From Parafilimonas terrae (GTDB lineage Bacteria; Bacteroidota; Bacteroidia; Chitinophagales; Chitinophagaceae): DNA of 64,000 nt. Numbering within the stretch: position 1 is the stretch's first letter; every line of letters starts with the position of its first letter. The translations under genes and the position numbers were made by a program. The DNA lies in NCBI RefSeq assembly GCF_900115755.1, contig NZ_FOXQ01000017.1, positions 1-64,000 of the forward strand, given 5' to 3'. The notes beneath the pieces were generated by a model. That model worked only from the letters and a program-made list of their open reading frames with translations, did no database searches and had not been told where the DNA came from. Below, piece after piece: positions 50,543 to 58,802 of this stretch.

Positions 50543-51133
50543 CTATAAACGTACTGTGCCGAGCAGTTTACTGAAATTGGTGGCGTCAATGCCAAGATAA
50601 GATGCAAGGTATTTATGAGGAATAAGATTTAATACATGCGGGCTGCGTTTTAGAAGTGCCCTGAATTTTTCTTCAGCAGAAAAACATTGCAATTCTATCT
50701 GCCTTTCCAAAACTCCTGCAAACGTAAAGCTCAAAGATTTAAACATGCATGCCTGGAAATCCGGGTAACGCTGCAATAAATTATTCACCTGTTTGTATTC
50801 GGTTCGCAGAAAACTGCTTGCCGTGAGGGTTTCCAGAAAAAACCGCGAGGGTTGTTGCAGCAAAAAAGAATCTGCAATGCCTGAAAAGGAAAAGGCATAG
50901 GTAAATACAATGGTTGCTTCGCGGCCATCATCATGCGCATAAAAACCACGCTGCACGCCATCTAAAACAAAATATAAATAACGTTCTGTTTCACCGGCTT
51001 TTGTAAGCAGGGTTTTGCGTTTGGCTTCATAAGGTTTCCATATCGAAGCAAATTCATTCCAAACATTATCCTGCAAAGGTTGTATGGCTAAGATTATTTT
51101 CTTCAAATGATCCAAGGCCAGCATGGTTTCCAT
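50543..51133 (-). CDS. Crp/Fnr-family transcriptional regulator, short type
   Basis: The 196-residue protein has an N-terminal cyclic-nucleotide-binding-like beta barrel (about 20-120; YLYFVLDGVQRGFY, IVFTYAFSFSGIADS) and a short C-terminal helix-turn-helix (LIPHKYLASYLGIDATNFSK). The phosphate-binding cassette of true cAMP receptors is not evident. Such short regulators are very common in Bacteroidota and often control a divergent gene. Here the DUF899 gene starts 83 bases away on the other strand and may be its target. Confidence 0.88.
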   Translation of the reverse strand: METMLALDHLKKIILAIQPLQDNVWNEFASIWKPYEAKRKTLLTKAGETERYLYFVLDGVQRGFYAHDDGREATIVFTYAFSFSGIADSFLLQQPSRFFLETLTASSFLRTEYKQVNNLLQRYPDFQACMFKSLSFTFAGVLERQIELQCFSAEEKFRALLKRSPHVLNLIPHKYLASYLGIDATNFSKLLGTVRL

Positions 51134-51215
51134 TGTTGTAAAATAAAAAATAAAATCCTTTTGATGTGTACGGATTTAAAAACCCCGTTTGTCTTTAACC
51201 AAAACAATAACAATT

Positions 51216-52037
51216 ATGGAAACACAAACTATGCAGCCTGCTGCAAAAAGCAAACGTCAAATTGTAAAGCCTGAAGAATGGCTGAAAGCACGCAAAGAAT
51301 TATTACAGAAAGAAAAAGAGTTTACCAGGGCTTATGATAAATTAAGGGCTGAGCGGCTTGCATTGCCCTGGACAAAACTGACCAAAAATTATGTGTTCGA
51401 CAGCATTGATGGCAAAATATCATTGGCAAACCTGTTTGATGGCTGCAGCCAGTTAATTATCCAGCATTTTATGTTTGACCCCGGTTGGGAAGAAGGTTGT
51501 GTGGGCTGCTCTTTCGGCGCCGATCATGCACAGGCTGCGTTAATACATTTAAACAATCATGATGTAAGTTATGTGGCTGTTTCCCGTGCACCGGTTGAAA
51601 AAATTGAAGCATTTAAAAAGCGCATGGGCTGGACATTTCCATGGGTTTCATCATTAAACAACGATTTCAATTTCGATTTTCATGTATCGTTCAAACCGCA
51701 GGACATTGTGGATGGCAAAGTGTATTACAATTATGACATGCAGCCTTATATGGGTGAAGAAGCTCCGGGCGACAGCTCTTTTTTTAAAGATGAAGATGGA
51801 AATATATTTCATACCTATTCATCGTTTGCGCGTGGCGGTGAAAATCAAATATCAACTTACATGATACTTGACACGGCGCCGTTAGGCCGCAATGAAGGAG
51901 AAGGCGAAAACCTTACAAGCTGGGTTCGGCATCATGATAAGTATAATGCCGGCGGGCACGTTAATAAAGAAGGGCGTTATATAACTGAACAGGAAAACGG
52001 CTGTTGCTGCCATAATGAAGAACATAAACATAAGTGA
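51216..52037 (+). CDS. DUF899 thioredoxin-fold protein
   Basis: The 273-residue product has an N-terminal charged helix and then a thioredoxin-like domain typical of DUF899: FDGCSQLIIQHFMFDPGWEE, GCVGCSFGADHAQAALIHL, YVAVSRAPVEKIEAFKKRMG and FPWVSSLNNDFNFDF. A C-terminal Cys-His-rich tail (ENGCCCHNEEHKHK) may bind metal. I start at ATG 51216 (METQTMQ). Function is unknown. The divergent Crp/Fnr gene suggests regulation. Confidence 0.88.
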   Translation: METQTMQPAAKSKRQIVKPEEWLKARKELLQKEKEFTRAYDKLRAERLALPWTKLTKNYVFDSIDGKISLANLFDGCSQLIIQHFMFDPGWEEGCVGCSFGADHAQAALIHLNNHDVSYVAVSRAPVEKIEAFKKRMGWTFPWVSSLNNDFNFDFHVSFKPQDIVDGKVYYNYDMQPYMGEEAPGDSSFFKDEDGNIFHTYSSFARGGENQISTYMILDTAPLGRNEGEGENLTSWVRHHDKYNAGGHVNKEGRYITEQENGCCCHNEEHKHK

Positions 52038-52335
52038 CATGCAATGCAATTGTAACAAGCATATAACGCCATTAAAAATTACCGAAAACAAGCAAGGCAA
52101 AAAGAAGGCAGCCCGGCGCGGAAGAGCTTTTATAGAAATGGCTGTGCCTGCATTTGTTTTTATGCTTATACCAAAATGCCCGGTTTGCCTTGCCGGTTAT
52201 ATTGCACTGGCCACTGGCGCCGGTATATCTTTAACCACCGCCACCTATATGAGAATTGGTTTGATTATAGCATGCGTTGCATCGTTGGTATATTTTGTTT
52301 TTAAACAGGTGAGTAAATATTTATTTCATAACTGA
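52015..52335 (+). CDS. Small membrane protein with CPVC motif
   Basis: The 106-residue product overlaps the DUF899 end by 23 bases if ATG 52015 is used; ATG 52039 (MQCNCNK) would avoid it. The head contains Cys-x-Cys (CNCNK), and two hydrophobic helices follow: VPAFVFMLIPKCPVCLAGY with Cys-Pro-Val-Cys, and IGLIIACVASLVYFVF. This resembles MerC-like or metal-handling small membrane proteins. Partnership with the Cys/His-rich tail of DUF899 is a guess. Confidence 0.7.
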   Translation: MKNINISDMQCNCNKHITPLKITENKQGKKKAARRGRAFIEMAVPAFVFMLIPKCPVCLAGYIALATGAGISLTTATYMRIGLIIACVASLVYFVFKQVSKYLFHN

Positions 52336-52397
52336 TGAACGTAAATTGCGATGCAGAAAAGGTTATAATTAATGCTGAGATAACCCGGGGATTTATA

Positions 52398-52460
52398 GCT
52401 GCCATGAAAATTTGTTGTACAAGGGAGTCCACGATTAAAATCGGGATAGATGACACAACC
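52398..52460. repeat. GTACAAGGGAGT-type spacer repeat, expanded copy
   Basis: AGCTGCCATGAAAA, GTACAAGGGAGT and GACACAAC occur in the same order as at 46296-46335, but here CCACGATTAAAATCGGGATA separates the last two. It lies between the small membrane gene and the YCII gene. Confidence 0.6.
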
Positions 52461-52527
52461 GTGATGCCATGAAATACGATAGCTGATAACATAAAAATTC
52501 ATCACCAAAAAGCAATACTATATTTCA

Positions 52528-52875
52528 ATGGAAAACTTTTTGTTCATCGTAAGGGAAGACCTGCAACGATTAAAGGAAACCGGGGCGCAACAGCAACGCA
52601 TACAGGAAATGACAAAATGGTGTGAAGGTTTGGCGGAATCTGGCAACTATAAAGGCGGCGACCCGCTTAAAACAAACGGGAGTTATATTACAAAAGACAA
52701 TGTGCTTTCTGACGGGCCTTTTATTGAAGCAAAGGAATGTATAAGTGGTTTTATTTTATTGCATGCCGAAAATATGGAACAGGCCATTGCCATTGCACAA
52801 ACATGCCCTTATGTTTTGGATGGATCGATGGCACTTGAAATAAGGCCGATGCTTACGGCTACAATGATGAGCTGA
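52528..52875 (+). CDS. YCII/DGPF-domain protein
   Basis: The 115-residue single-domain protein contains the DGPF signature (DNVLSDGPFIEAKECISGFI) typical of YCII-related proteins. Such proteins are coded next to ECF42-type sigma factors, and here its stop overlaps the sigma factor start (TGATG). The biochemical role is unsettled; it may act with the sigma factor in a stress response. It is cytoplasmic, with no signal peptide. Confidence 0.92.
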   Translation: MENFLFIVREDLQRLKETGAQQQRIQEMTKWCEGLAESGNYKGGDPLKTNGSYITKDNVLSDGPFIEAKECISGFILLHAENMEQAIAIAQTCPYVLDGSMALEIRPMLTATMMS

Positions 52876-54104
52876 TGTACAATTTGCAGCAACAGGTTGA
52901 CCAGTTATATAAAAAGCAATATGGAAAAATGATTGCCATGCTGTTGTATTGTTTTCGCGACATGCATATGGAAACTGCAGAAGATGTGGTGCAGGATACT
53001 TTTTCATCTGCATTAACTTCATGGAGTCACGGTAACATGCCGGAAAATATGGAAGGATGGTTGTTTAAGGTTTGCAGGAATAAAGCCATTAACAAGCTGA
53101 AAGAAAAAAAACATTTGCCGGGAGATGCAATGAATAGCCTAAGCATTCATGAAACCATATTTCCCGAATCGCTTATAAAAGACCAGGGGCTGAAATTATT
53201 ATTTGCATGCGCACATCCTGAACTTTCGCCAAAGGCGCAGGTGGTTATTACACTTAAATATGTCATCAATTTAAAAGTTGAACCCATTGCCAAAATACTT
53301 GCCATGAGCATTGATGGCATTGATAAGCTGCTTGTGCGGTCGAGGCAAAAAATAAAAGATGAAAAAATATTGTTTAAAGAATTAACAGCGGAGGCATTAG
53401 AACAACGTTTACCAATCGTCCATAAAATTCTTTACCTGGTTTTTAATGAAGGCTATAAATCATCGTGGGGCAAACAATTAATACGGGAAGAGCTTTGTGA
53501 AGATGCGTTGATAATGACTAAAATATTATTGGAAAGCAGTTTTGCCAATAAAGAAACGCAGGCATTATTTGCCTTAATGCTGTTTAATGCAGCAAGGTTA
53601 AAATCGAGGTTTTCTGCAGATGGGGTTTTGCTCGACCTGGAGGAGCAGGACCGCCGTTTATGGAACGAGGATTTGATTATGCTGGGATGGAAACATCTTC
53701 ACGATTCAAAAGATAATGTTGTATCACCGTATCATTACGAGGCCTCCATTGCTTACCTGCATTGCAATGCAGCGGGTTTTAAATCTACAGACTGGAATAC
53801 GATCAAAGGGCTTTATTTAAAATTATTACAACTTAATTCAAACCCTTTTATTGAATTGAATTACGCCATCGCCTTATATTATGCAGGCAAAAAAGAAGAC
53901 GCATTTTCTATTTTAAAAAAGCTGGAACAAAATGCATTTATGCATCAATACCATTTATTAAATACCGCTTTGGGAAAATTGTATTTGCTGGAAGGTGATA
54001 AGCTCAATGCAAAAAAATACCTGGCATTGGCTGCAACGCAAACAAATATGCTGGCAGAGAAAATTTTTATTGAACGATTAATGAGAAGGATTGATGAAGA
54101 CTAA
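52875..54104 (+). CDS. RNA polymerase sigma factor, ECF42-like with C-terminal extension
   Basis: The 409-residue protein has sigma-2 (MHMETAEDVVQDTFSSALTSW) and sigma-4 regions (LSPKAQVVITLKYVINLKVE with VEPIAKILAMSIDGIDKLLV), followed by a 200-residue helical extension ending in TPR-like units (NSNPFIELNYAIALYYAGKKEDAFS). This architecture, plus the overlapping DGPF partner, is the ECF42 group, in which the extension replaces an anti-sigma factor. It would transcribe stress genes. It is the last plus-strand gene before the right arm. Confidence 0.93.
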   Translation: MYNLQQQVDQLYKKQYGKMIAMLLYCFRDMHMETAEDVVQDTFSSALTSWSHGNMPENMEGWLFKVCRNKAINKLKEKKHLPGDAMNSLSIHETIFPESLIKDQGLKLLFACAHPELSPKAQVVITLKYVINLKVEPIAKILAMSIDGIDKLLVRSRQKIKDEKILFKELTAEALEQRLPIVHKILYLVFNEGYKSSWGKQLIREELCEDALIMTKILLESSFANKETQALFALMLFNAARLKSRFSADGVLLDLEEQDRRLWNEDLIMLGWKHLHDSKDNVVSPYHYEASIAYLHCNAAGFKSTDWNTIKGLYLKLLQLNSNPFIELNYAIALYYAGKKEDAFSILKKLEQNAFMHQYHLLNTALGKLYLLEGDKLNAKKYLALAATQTNMLAEKIFIERLMRRIDED

Positions 54105-54158
54105 AAGCTTTGATGATAAGAAATTTCAAAAGCGGCTGATCGTAATTCGTATAAGCTT

Positions 54159-54533
54159 TTAAATATTGGCGGGCTTATAAGATGCTTTCATTTTATAACA
54201 AACTTCACCGGCTTTCAGGATTTTGGCATTCACATTAAAAACGCTTTCTTCCACTTGCTCAAAATCAATGGAAAAACTGATAACAGTATTTGCTTCCGGT
54301 TCAATTATACGCAGGAATTTTATTTCATCTGCCTTAATTAGCCGGAGTTTGGAATGAAGCGCTTCTTCTAAAAGTTCTTTTATTATTTGGAGCATACAGG
54401 CCCCGGGCAAAACAGCCCTCACAGGAAAATGGCCCATGAATATCTCATGAGCGCTGTTAAGTCCAATCAATGCCGTAATTGAATTGGTTGCCTGTTCGAT
54501 ATGTTGGATAATATAAAGAGCATTTTTCAGCAT
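54159..54533 (-). CDS. Hotdog dehydratase-like protein, right-arm end
   Basis: The 124-residue protein has the hotdog fold pattern of FabZ/FabA-like dehydratases: FMGHFPVRAVLPGACMLQII near the N-terminus, where the FxGHFP..PG residues line the active site, and LRLIKADEIKFLRIIEPE. It would remove water from 3-hydroxyacyl-ACP in polyene elongation. It is four bases from the ketosynthase-like gene upstream and is the last gene of the right arm. Confidence 0.85.
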   Translation of the reverse strand: MLKNALYIIQHIEQATNSITALIGLNSAHEIFMGHFPVRAVLPGACMLQIIKELLEEALHSKLRLIKADEIKFLRIIEPEANTVISFSIDFEQVEESVFNVNAKILKAGEVCYKMKASYKPANI

Positions 54534-54537
54534 CAGG

Positions 54538-55605
54538 TTAGTTACATTTTGAAATTAAAATAAATGAGTGATACCTGTATTGATAACAATTATAAATTAA
54601 GATACGGTTTATCTTTTCAGCATCAATACCTGTTTCTTCAAAACATGGCGGCAATTGTTTTTGTTTGATAATATTGGCAGCAAGCCACAACGCAAAGGAA
54701 GAAGATGTTGGATATTCTCCGCACAAATGCTTATAATTTATGGAAGCTACATTTGCGAAAACAGTATTATGCATATCATCAAACATCTTATCCTGCAGCA
54801 TATCTCCATTCCTGCCTGTAATAATTAAATCAATATCGCCAGCATTAATTTTTTGCGCCGATAAAAACCTTGCAACTTCATTTTTTACATCACCACCACC
54901 GGCTTTATAAATAAGTTCTATGCCGTCAATCTGCGCATAATCATTTTCATTATGATTGCCGGATAATAAAAAAAATCCACTTCCCTGGCCTGCTATGCTT
55001 CCGCGTGTATTGGAATTAAATAAAGAAAGATTTGATACAGCCTGTTGTTTAAACAGTCCAAACCTGCGCAACACATTCCAGGTAAAACCTGTCATTTCAT
55101 CTGCACTGCCGGCTAATGCATTTTCAGCGCTTTGCTCATTCAACAGCAGCACAGCATCGGTTAATGCGTGCTCAAAGGAAAAGCCCCGGTGCGCATACGT
55201 TGTATTATAATTATGGCATTTTAATGTTAATGCAATTTGTGCGCTTACAAGATTATGTGTAGATTGAATAAATGAAGTTGGTGAAAGCGCCTGCTCATTC
55301 TGCAAAACAATACTCTTCAAAAAAGCTTCGGAATCTTCCATGCACCCATAAGAGGTGCCTGAAACAATTGCATCAACAGTTTCAATGCCTGCATCTTTCA
55401 AACAACGTAATGCTGTGGTAACACCGGTACGCACCACTTTGCTCATGCGGCGCAATTGCCTTGCGTTCATGAAGTCTTTATAAGATGGCTCTGCAAAAGG
55501 CAATATTGTTTCCGTGTATTCAATTGGGGAACCTGTAAATAAACCGTTATTAAAAGTTTCCTGTGCACTTATATATGAAGCGGAACGTATAAATATCTTC
55601 TTCAT
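54538..55605 (-). CDS. Ketosynthase-like protein without catalytic cysteine
   Basis: The 355-residue protein resembles the N-terminal half of a beta-ketoacyl synthase (MNARQLRRMSKVVRTGVTTAL, SGTSYGCMEDSEAFLKSIV, SPTSFIQSTHNLVSAQIALT). Where an active synthase has the nucleophile Cys it reads YAHRGFSFEHALTD, with no Cys. Such chain-length-factor-like subunits pair with an active synthase. The partner is probably the adjacent 55607 gene, one base away. It is part of the right arm. Confidence 0.85.
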   Translation of the reverse strand: MKKIFIRSASYISAQETFNNGLFTGSPIEYTETILPFAEPSYKDFMNARQLRRMSKVVRTGVTTALRCLKDAGIETVDAIVSGTSYGCMEDSEAFLKSIVLQNEQALSPTSFIQSTHNLVSAQIALTLKCHNYNTTYAHRGFSFEHALTDAVLLLNEQSAENALAGSADEMTGFTWNVLRRFGLFKQQAVSNLSLFNSNTRGSIAGQGSGFFLLSGNHNENDYAQIDGIELIYKAGGGDVKNEVARFLSAQKINAGDIDLIITGRNGDMLQDKMFDDMHNTVFANVASINYKHLCGEYPTSSSFALWLAANIIKQKQLPPCFEETGIDAEKINRILIYNCYQYRYHSFILISKCN

Positions 55606-55606
55606 T

Positions 55607-56803
55607 TTACAGTTTTGAAAAAATTAATGAAGAACAATTGCCGCCAAAACCAAATGAATTTGACAGCACATGCTGCACAGGCTGTGTTGAAAAGCCAGTT
55701 TCAACAACAAAGGGAAATTCAGGGATGGGTGTTTGCAACCTTAGATTGGGATAGATGAAACCATGCTTTATTGCCAATGAGGAAAACACGGCTTCTATGC
55801 CTCCGCTTGCACCCAATGTGTGGCCCGTAAAAGATTTTGTGGAACTCATTTTTGGGTAAGGCGCTTTAAACAAACGTTGTATGGCAGCGCCTTCTGCCAT
55901 ATCGTTATTATAAGTGCCCGTGCCATGCAGGTTAATATAGTCAATATTATTTGTGTTTAAATGCGCTGCCGCCAACGCCTGCTGCATGGCAAGATAGGAA
56001 CCCATGCCATCGGGCGATGAAGCTGTTTGATGATAGGCATCGTTTGTATTGGAATATCCTTTCAGCTCGCAATACATTTTTTTGTTTAAACTATTGGCAA
56101 CCGCTTCAGATACAAGCACCACGTAACCTGCACCCTCACCCAAATTCAATCCATTCCTGTTCTCATCAAAAGGCTTGCAAAATTCTTTATCTAAAATCAT
56201 TAGCGTATTAAAACCATTAACGGTGAATTTTGCCAACGCGTCTGTGCCGCCTGCAACAGCCACATCAAGCATGCCCGCTTTTATTAATCTTGCACCCAGC
56301 ATAATTGAATTAGCTGACGATGAGCATGCGGTATTTATGGTGGTTGTATAACCGCTGATGCTAAGTTTATCTGCAACCAACTGTGTTATGCTGCCACATT
56401 CATGATACACTACATCATGCAGGTTGCCTTTCCCATAACCTTTTAAAACATCGGTAAAAAAGTTTTCTGTTTTATCAATGCCTGCGGCAGTTGTTGCTGA
56501 TATAAAACCACAGCGAAATGCATGTATATTTTCAATAGCAGCATCGTTTAAAGCTTCTTTTGCGGCAGCCATACTTAATAATGCGGTACGGCTTAGCTTG
56601 TTTGACAAACCTGTTTTTTCAGCAAGCTCATCATTGCTCAGCTTCACTTCAGCAACAGGGATTTCGCTGGCATGCACGGTTTTTAAAAACACCGCCTTGG
56701 CCATACCGGCCTGTCCTGTTTTCAATGCGTATAAACATTCCTGTACGTTGTTTCCGATGGCCGATATAATTCCTAATCCCGCTATGTAAATTTTATCACT
56801 CAT
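55607..56803 (-). CDS. Beta-ketoacyl synthase, active
   Basis: The 398-residue enzyme has Cys160 in NTACSSSANSIMLG, His in LHGTGTYNNDMAEG, and His in TKSFTGHTLGASGG, so it is catalytically competent. The C-terminus SNSFGFGGNCSSLIF is standard. It sits beside the cysteine-less partner, which suggests a heterodimer. It would extend the polyene. The upstream spacer carries a dispersed repeat. Confidence 0.92.
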   Translation of the reverse strand: MSDKIYIAGLGIISAIGNNVQECLYALKTGQAGMAKAVFLKTVHASEIPVAEVKLSNDELAEKTGLSNKLSRTALLSMAAAKEALNDAAIENIHAFRCGFISATTAAGIDKTENFFTDVLKGYGKGNLHDVVYHECGSITQLVADKLSISGYTTTINTACSSSANSIMLGARLIKAGMLDVAVAGGTDALAKFTVNGFNTLMILDKEFCKPFDENRNGLNLGEGAGYVVLVSEAVANSLNKKMYCELKGYSNTNDAYHQTASSPDGMGSYLAMQQALAAAHLNTNNIDYINLHGTGTYNNDMAEGAAIQRLFKAPYPKMSSTKSFTGHTLGASGGIEAVFSSLAIKHGFIYPNLRLQTPIPEFPFVVETGFSTQPVQHVLSNSFGFGGNCSSLIFSKL

Positions 56804-56842
56804 TTATTTCAATCACTGCTTTTGTCAATTGTAAATCATTTG

Positions 56843-56935
56843 TCAAACGTGAAAACTCAATGATTGATTATTGTTTTAATACATTTAATTGTATTGCTAA
56901 ACCTCTCACTCATTTCGTTTCACAATTGAGCATTC
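56843..56935. repeat. Dispersed spacer repeat reaching into a gene end
   Basis: AACTCAATGATTGATTATTG and CACAATTGAGCATTC are family words. The latter covers the last codons and stop of the 56920 gene, so its C-terminal NAQL is encoded by repeat sequence. Confidence 0.55.
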
Positions 56936-57549
56936 AAGCCTTCAAATATCTTATCCATATTTTCTTCTGTAAAATCAATCGATGATGCCGCGACATCCTT
57001 ACCAATTAAAAACAATGCAGCTTTATACGTTTCACCTATAACATCAGCCCAGCCACAAATGCAAAGCTTTAATTTATTGTTTGCAAAAAGATCATCAACA
57101 TATTCTTTTATAAAGGCTGCATTAAACGTTTCGAAAATAAAACAGGCATTCTCTCCTTTAAAATTGTTGCGAATGCAGATTTCGCCGTTTAAAATATTGG
57201 GCAAAGTATAAACAAACAAAGCAGGGCTTGCCATTTCAATTGTTTGAAAATATTTTACATCCGCTTCAAGGCTTGAATTCGCGTTTGTAAGCAACAAACC
57301 AATTTCTTCAGGATTATAATGTTTTACAATGTTCTCATCTTTTAATAAAACTTCCGAAGCAAGCCACCCAAGCTTGCTGAGATTATCCATTTTATAAAAT
57401 TTTGGATAATCAATATGCAGGAATTTATAAAGCTGTACCAGGAAAGATGAAAGACCAACGTTCTTATCGCTGTACAATACTTCACCGTTTTTTATCACGC
57501 TTTCATCAGCAATAACACAATTTGATATTATATGTAATGGTTCTTTCAA
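56920..57549 (-). CDS. Small ketosynthase-like protein of the polyene cluster
   Basis: The 209-residue protein resembles a ketosynthase N-terminal domain: KMDNLSKLGWLASEVLLKDEN, IGLLLTNANSSLEADVKYF, and VYTLPNILNGEICIRNNFKG. The catalytic Cys, both His and the C-terminal half are missing. Similar short proteins are found in flexirubin gene clusters. It may serve as a docking or length-control subunit. It is six bases downstream of the active synthase at 57556. Confidence 0.8.
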   Translation of the reverse strand: MKEPLHIISNCVIADESVIKNGEVLYSDKNVGLSSFLVQLYKFLHIDYPKFYKMDNLSKLGWLASEVLLKDENIVKHYNPEEIGLLLTNANSSLEADVKYFQTIEMASPALFVYTLPNILNGEICIRNNFKGENACFIFETFNAAFIKEYVDDLFANNKLKLCICGWADVIGETYKAALFLIGKDVAASSIDFTEENMDKIFEGLNAQL

Positions 57550-57555
57550 AATATA

Positions 57556-58683
57556 TTATTTACTGAAAATAATAGCCGCATTGCAACCGCCAAACCCCGA
57601 TGCTGTTTTAATGCAAGTATTAATTTGTTTATGTATAATTTGTTTGCAAACATTTATGGGTTGGGAAACGCCATGCACCTCAAAACCTTTTGTTGGTAAG
57701 ATTGTGTTTTGTTGTAAAGATTCAATTGAAATAACAGATTCAACCAAACCTGCAGCGCCTAATGTATGGCCATAAAACGCTTTCAGGCTGTTTACAGGCT
57801 GCGATGTTAAACCTGCTAACGCAATAGCTTTTGCTTCCATTTCATCATTGTAAATAGTAGCTGTGCCATGCGCTGAAATGAAGTCAATATTTTCTTTTGA
57901 TAACCGGGCATCATCCATTGCCGCTGCGATGCATTGATATAATTCATTGCCTGTTCTCGATGGCCCTGAAATATGATTGGCATCATTGCTTACAGCGCCG
58001 CTTATTACTTTAATACCATCTGCGTTTTTCCTGTTTGATGAAAGTACAACGGTTGCTGCTGCTTCGCCCAGGTTAATACCATTACGGTCGGCGTCAAATG
58101 GTTTACATAAACCATTGCTCAAAGCCTGGAAGGATTTAAACCCGGACAATATAAATTTTGTAATAATGTCTGCTCCTGTAACAACCACATTATCATATTT
58201 ACCTGATTGAATAACCCGCATACCTGTTATGATTGCCAGTGAGCCCGAAATGCAGGCATTGGAAATAATTAATGGCTGATTTATAAATCCAAAATGGGCA
58301 GTAATAAGTTTTGCCGAAGTGTGCAGTGCAATTTTTTTTTGCAACTGTTCATCATATACTTCGCTTTCAAGCAAACTAATATTGCCTTTTGTTGTTGATA
58401 TTATAAGCAGGGTTTTATCATCTTTTACATTAATACCGGACTGTTTGAGCGCTTCATCAACAGATGCTATAATGAGTTTTTCAAACTTTGTATAATTCTT
58501 TTCAGGAGAAGCAGGCAATGAAAAATCATTGTTAAACAAAGCTGCATAATAAGGCTCATCAGCAAAGGCGTTATGATGTTCTTTCACTGCAGAAATATCA
58601 TGCAGCAACGCATCAAAATTTTCTTTTGTTGTGCTTCCTAAAGGAGAAAAAATATTATCAGCAATAATAAAAACGTCTTTCAT
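57556..58683 (-). CDS. Beta-ketoacyl synthase, active
   Basis: The 375-residue enzyme has Cys144 in NACISGSLAI, His in AHGTATIYNDEMEA, and His in LKAFYGHTLGAAG, all needed for condensation. It is shorter than FabF by about 30 residues. It would share the elongation work with the synthases at 55607 and 44989, perhaps at a different chain length. It lies upstream of the small ketosynthase-like gene; the next gene upstream is separated by a spacer repeat. Confidence 0.9.
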   Translation of the reverse strand: MKDVFIIADNIFSPLGSTTKENFDALLHDISAVKEHHNAFADEPYYAALFNNDFSLPASPEKNYTKFEKLIIASVDEALKQSGINVKDDKTLLIISTTKGNISLLESEVYDEQLQKKIALHTSAKLITAHFGFINQPLIISNACISGSLAIITGMRVIQSGKYDNVVVTGADIITKFILSGFKSFQALSNGLCKPFDADRNGINLGEAAATVVLSSNRKNADGIKVISGAVSNDANHISGPSRTGNELYQCIAAAMDDARLSKENIDFISAHGTATIYNDEMEAKAIALAGLTSQPVNSLKAFYGHTLGAAGLVESVISIESLQQNTILPTKGFEVHGVSQPINVCKQIIHKQINTCIKTASGFGGCNAAIIFSK

Positions 58684-58710
58684 TTATTCTCTCACATTTC
58701 AATCTTTGTT

Positions 58711-58800
58711 TGTTCAAAAGTTCACGGGTTTATTTTAACCCCTAATCGCTAATTACAAATTCCGGATTCTCCAACCTTTCAACTAATCAACCATTAAACT
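58711..58800. repeat. Dispersed spacer repeat, copy 2
   Basis: TGTTCAAAAGTTCACGGGTT matches the copy at 10909 with one difference, and AATTACAAATTCC followed by CTTTCAACTAATCAACCA appears in the same order. It separates the ketosynthase and dehydratase genes of the right arm. Confidence 0.6.
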
Positions 58801-58802
58801 CC

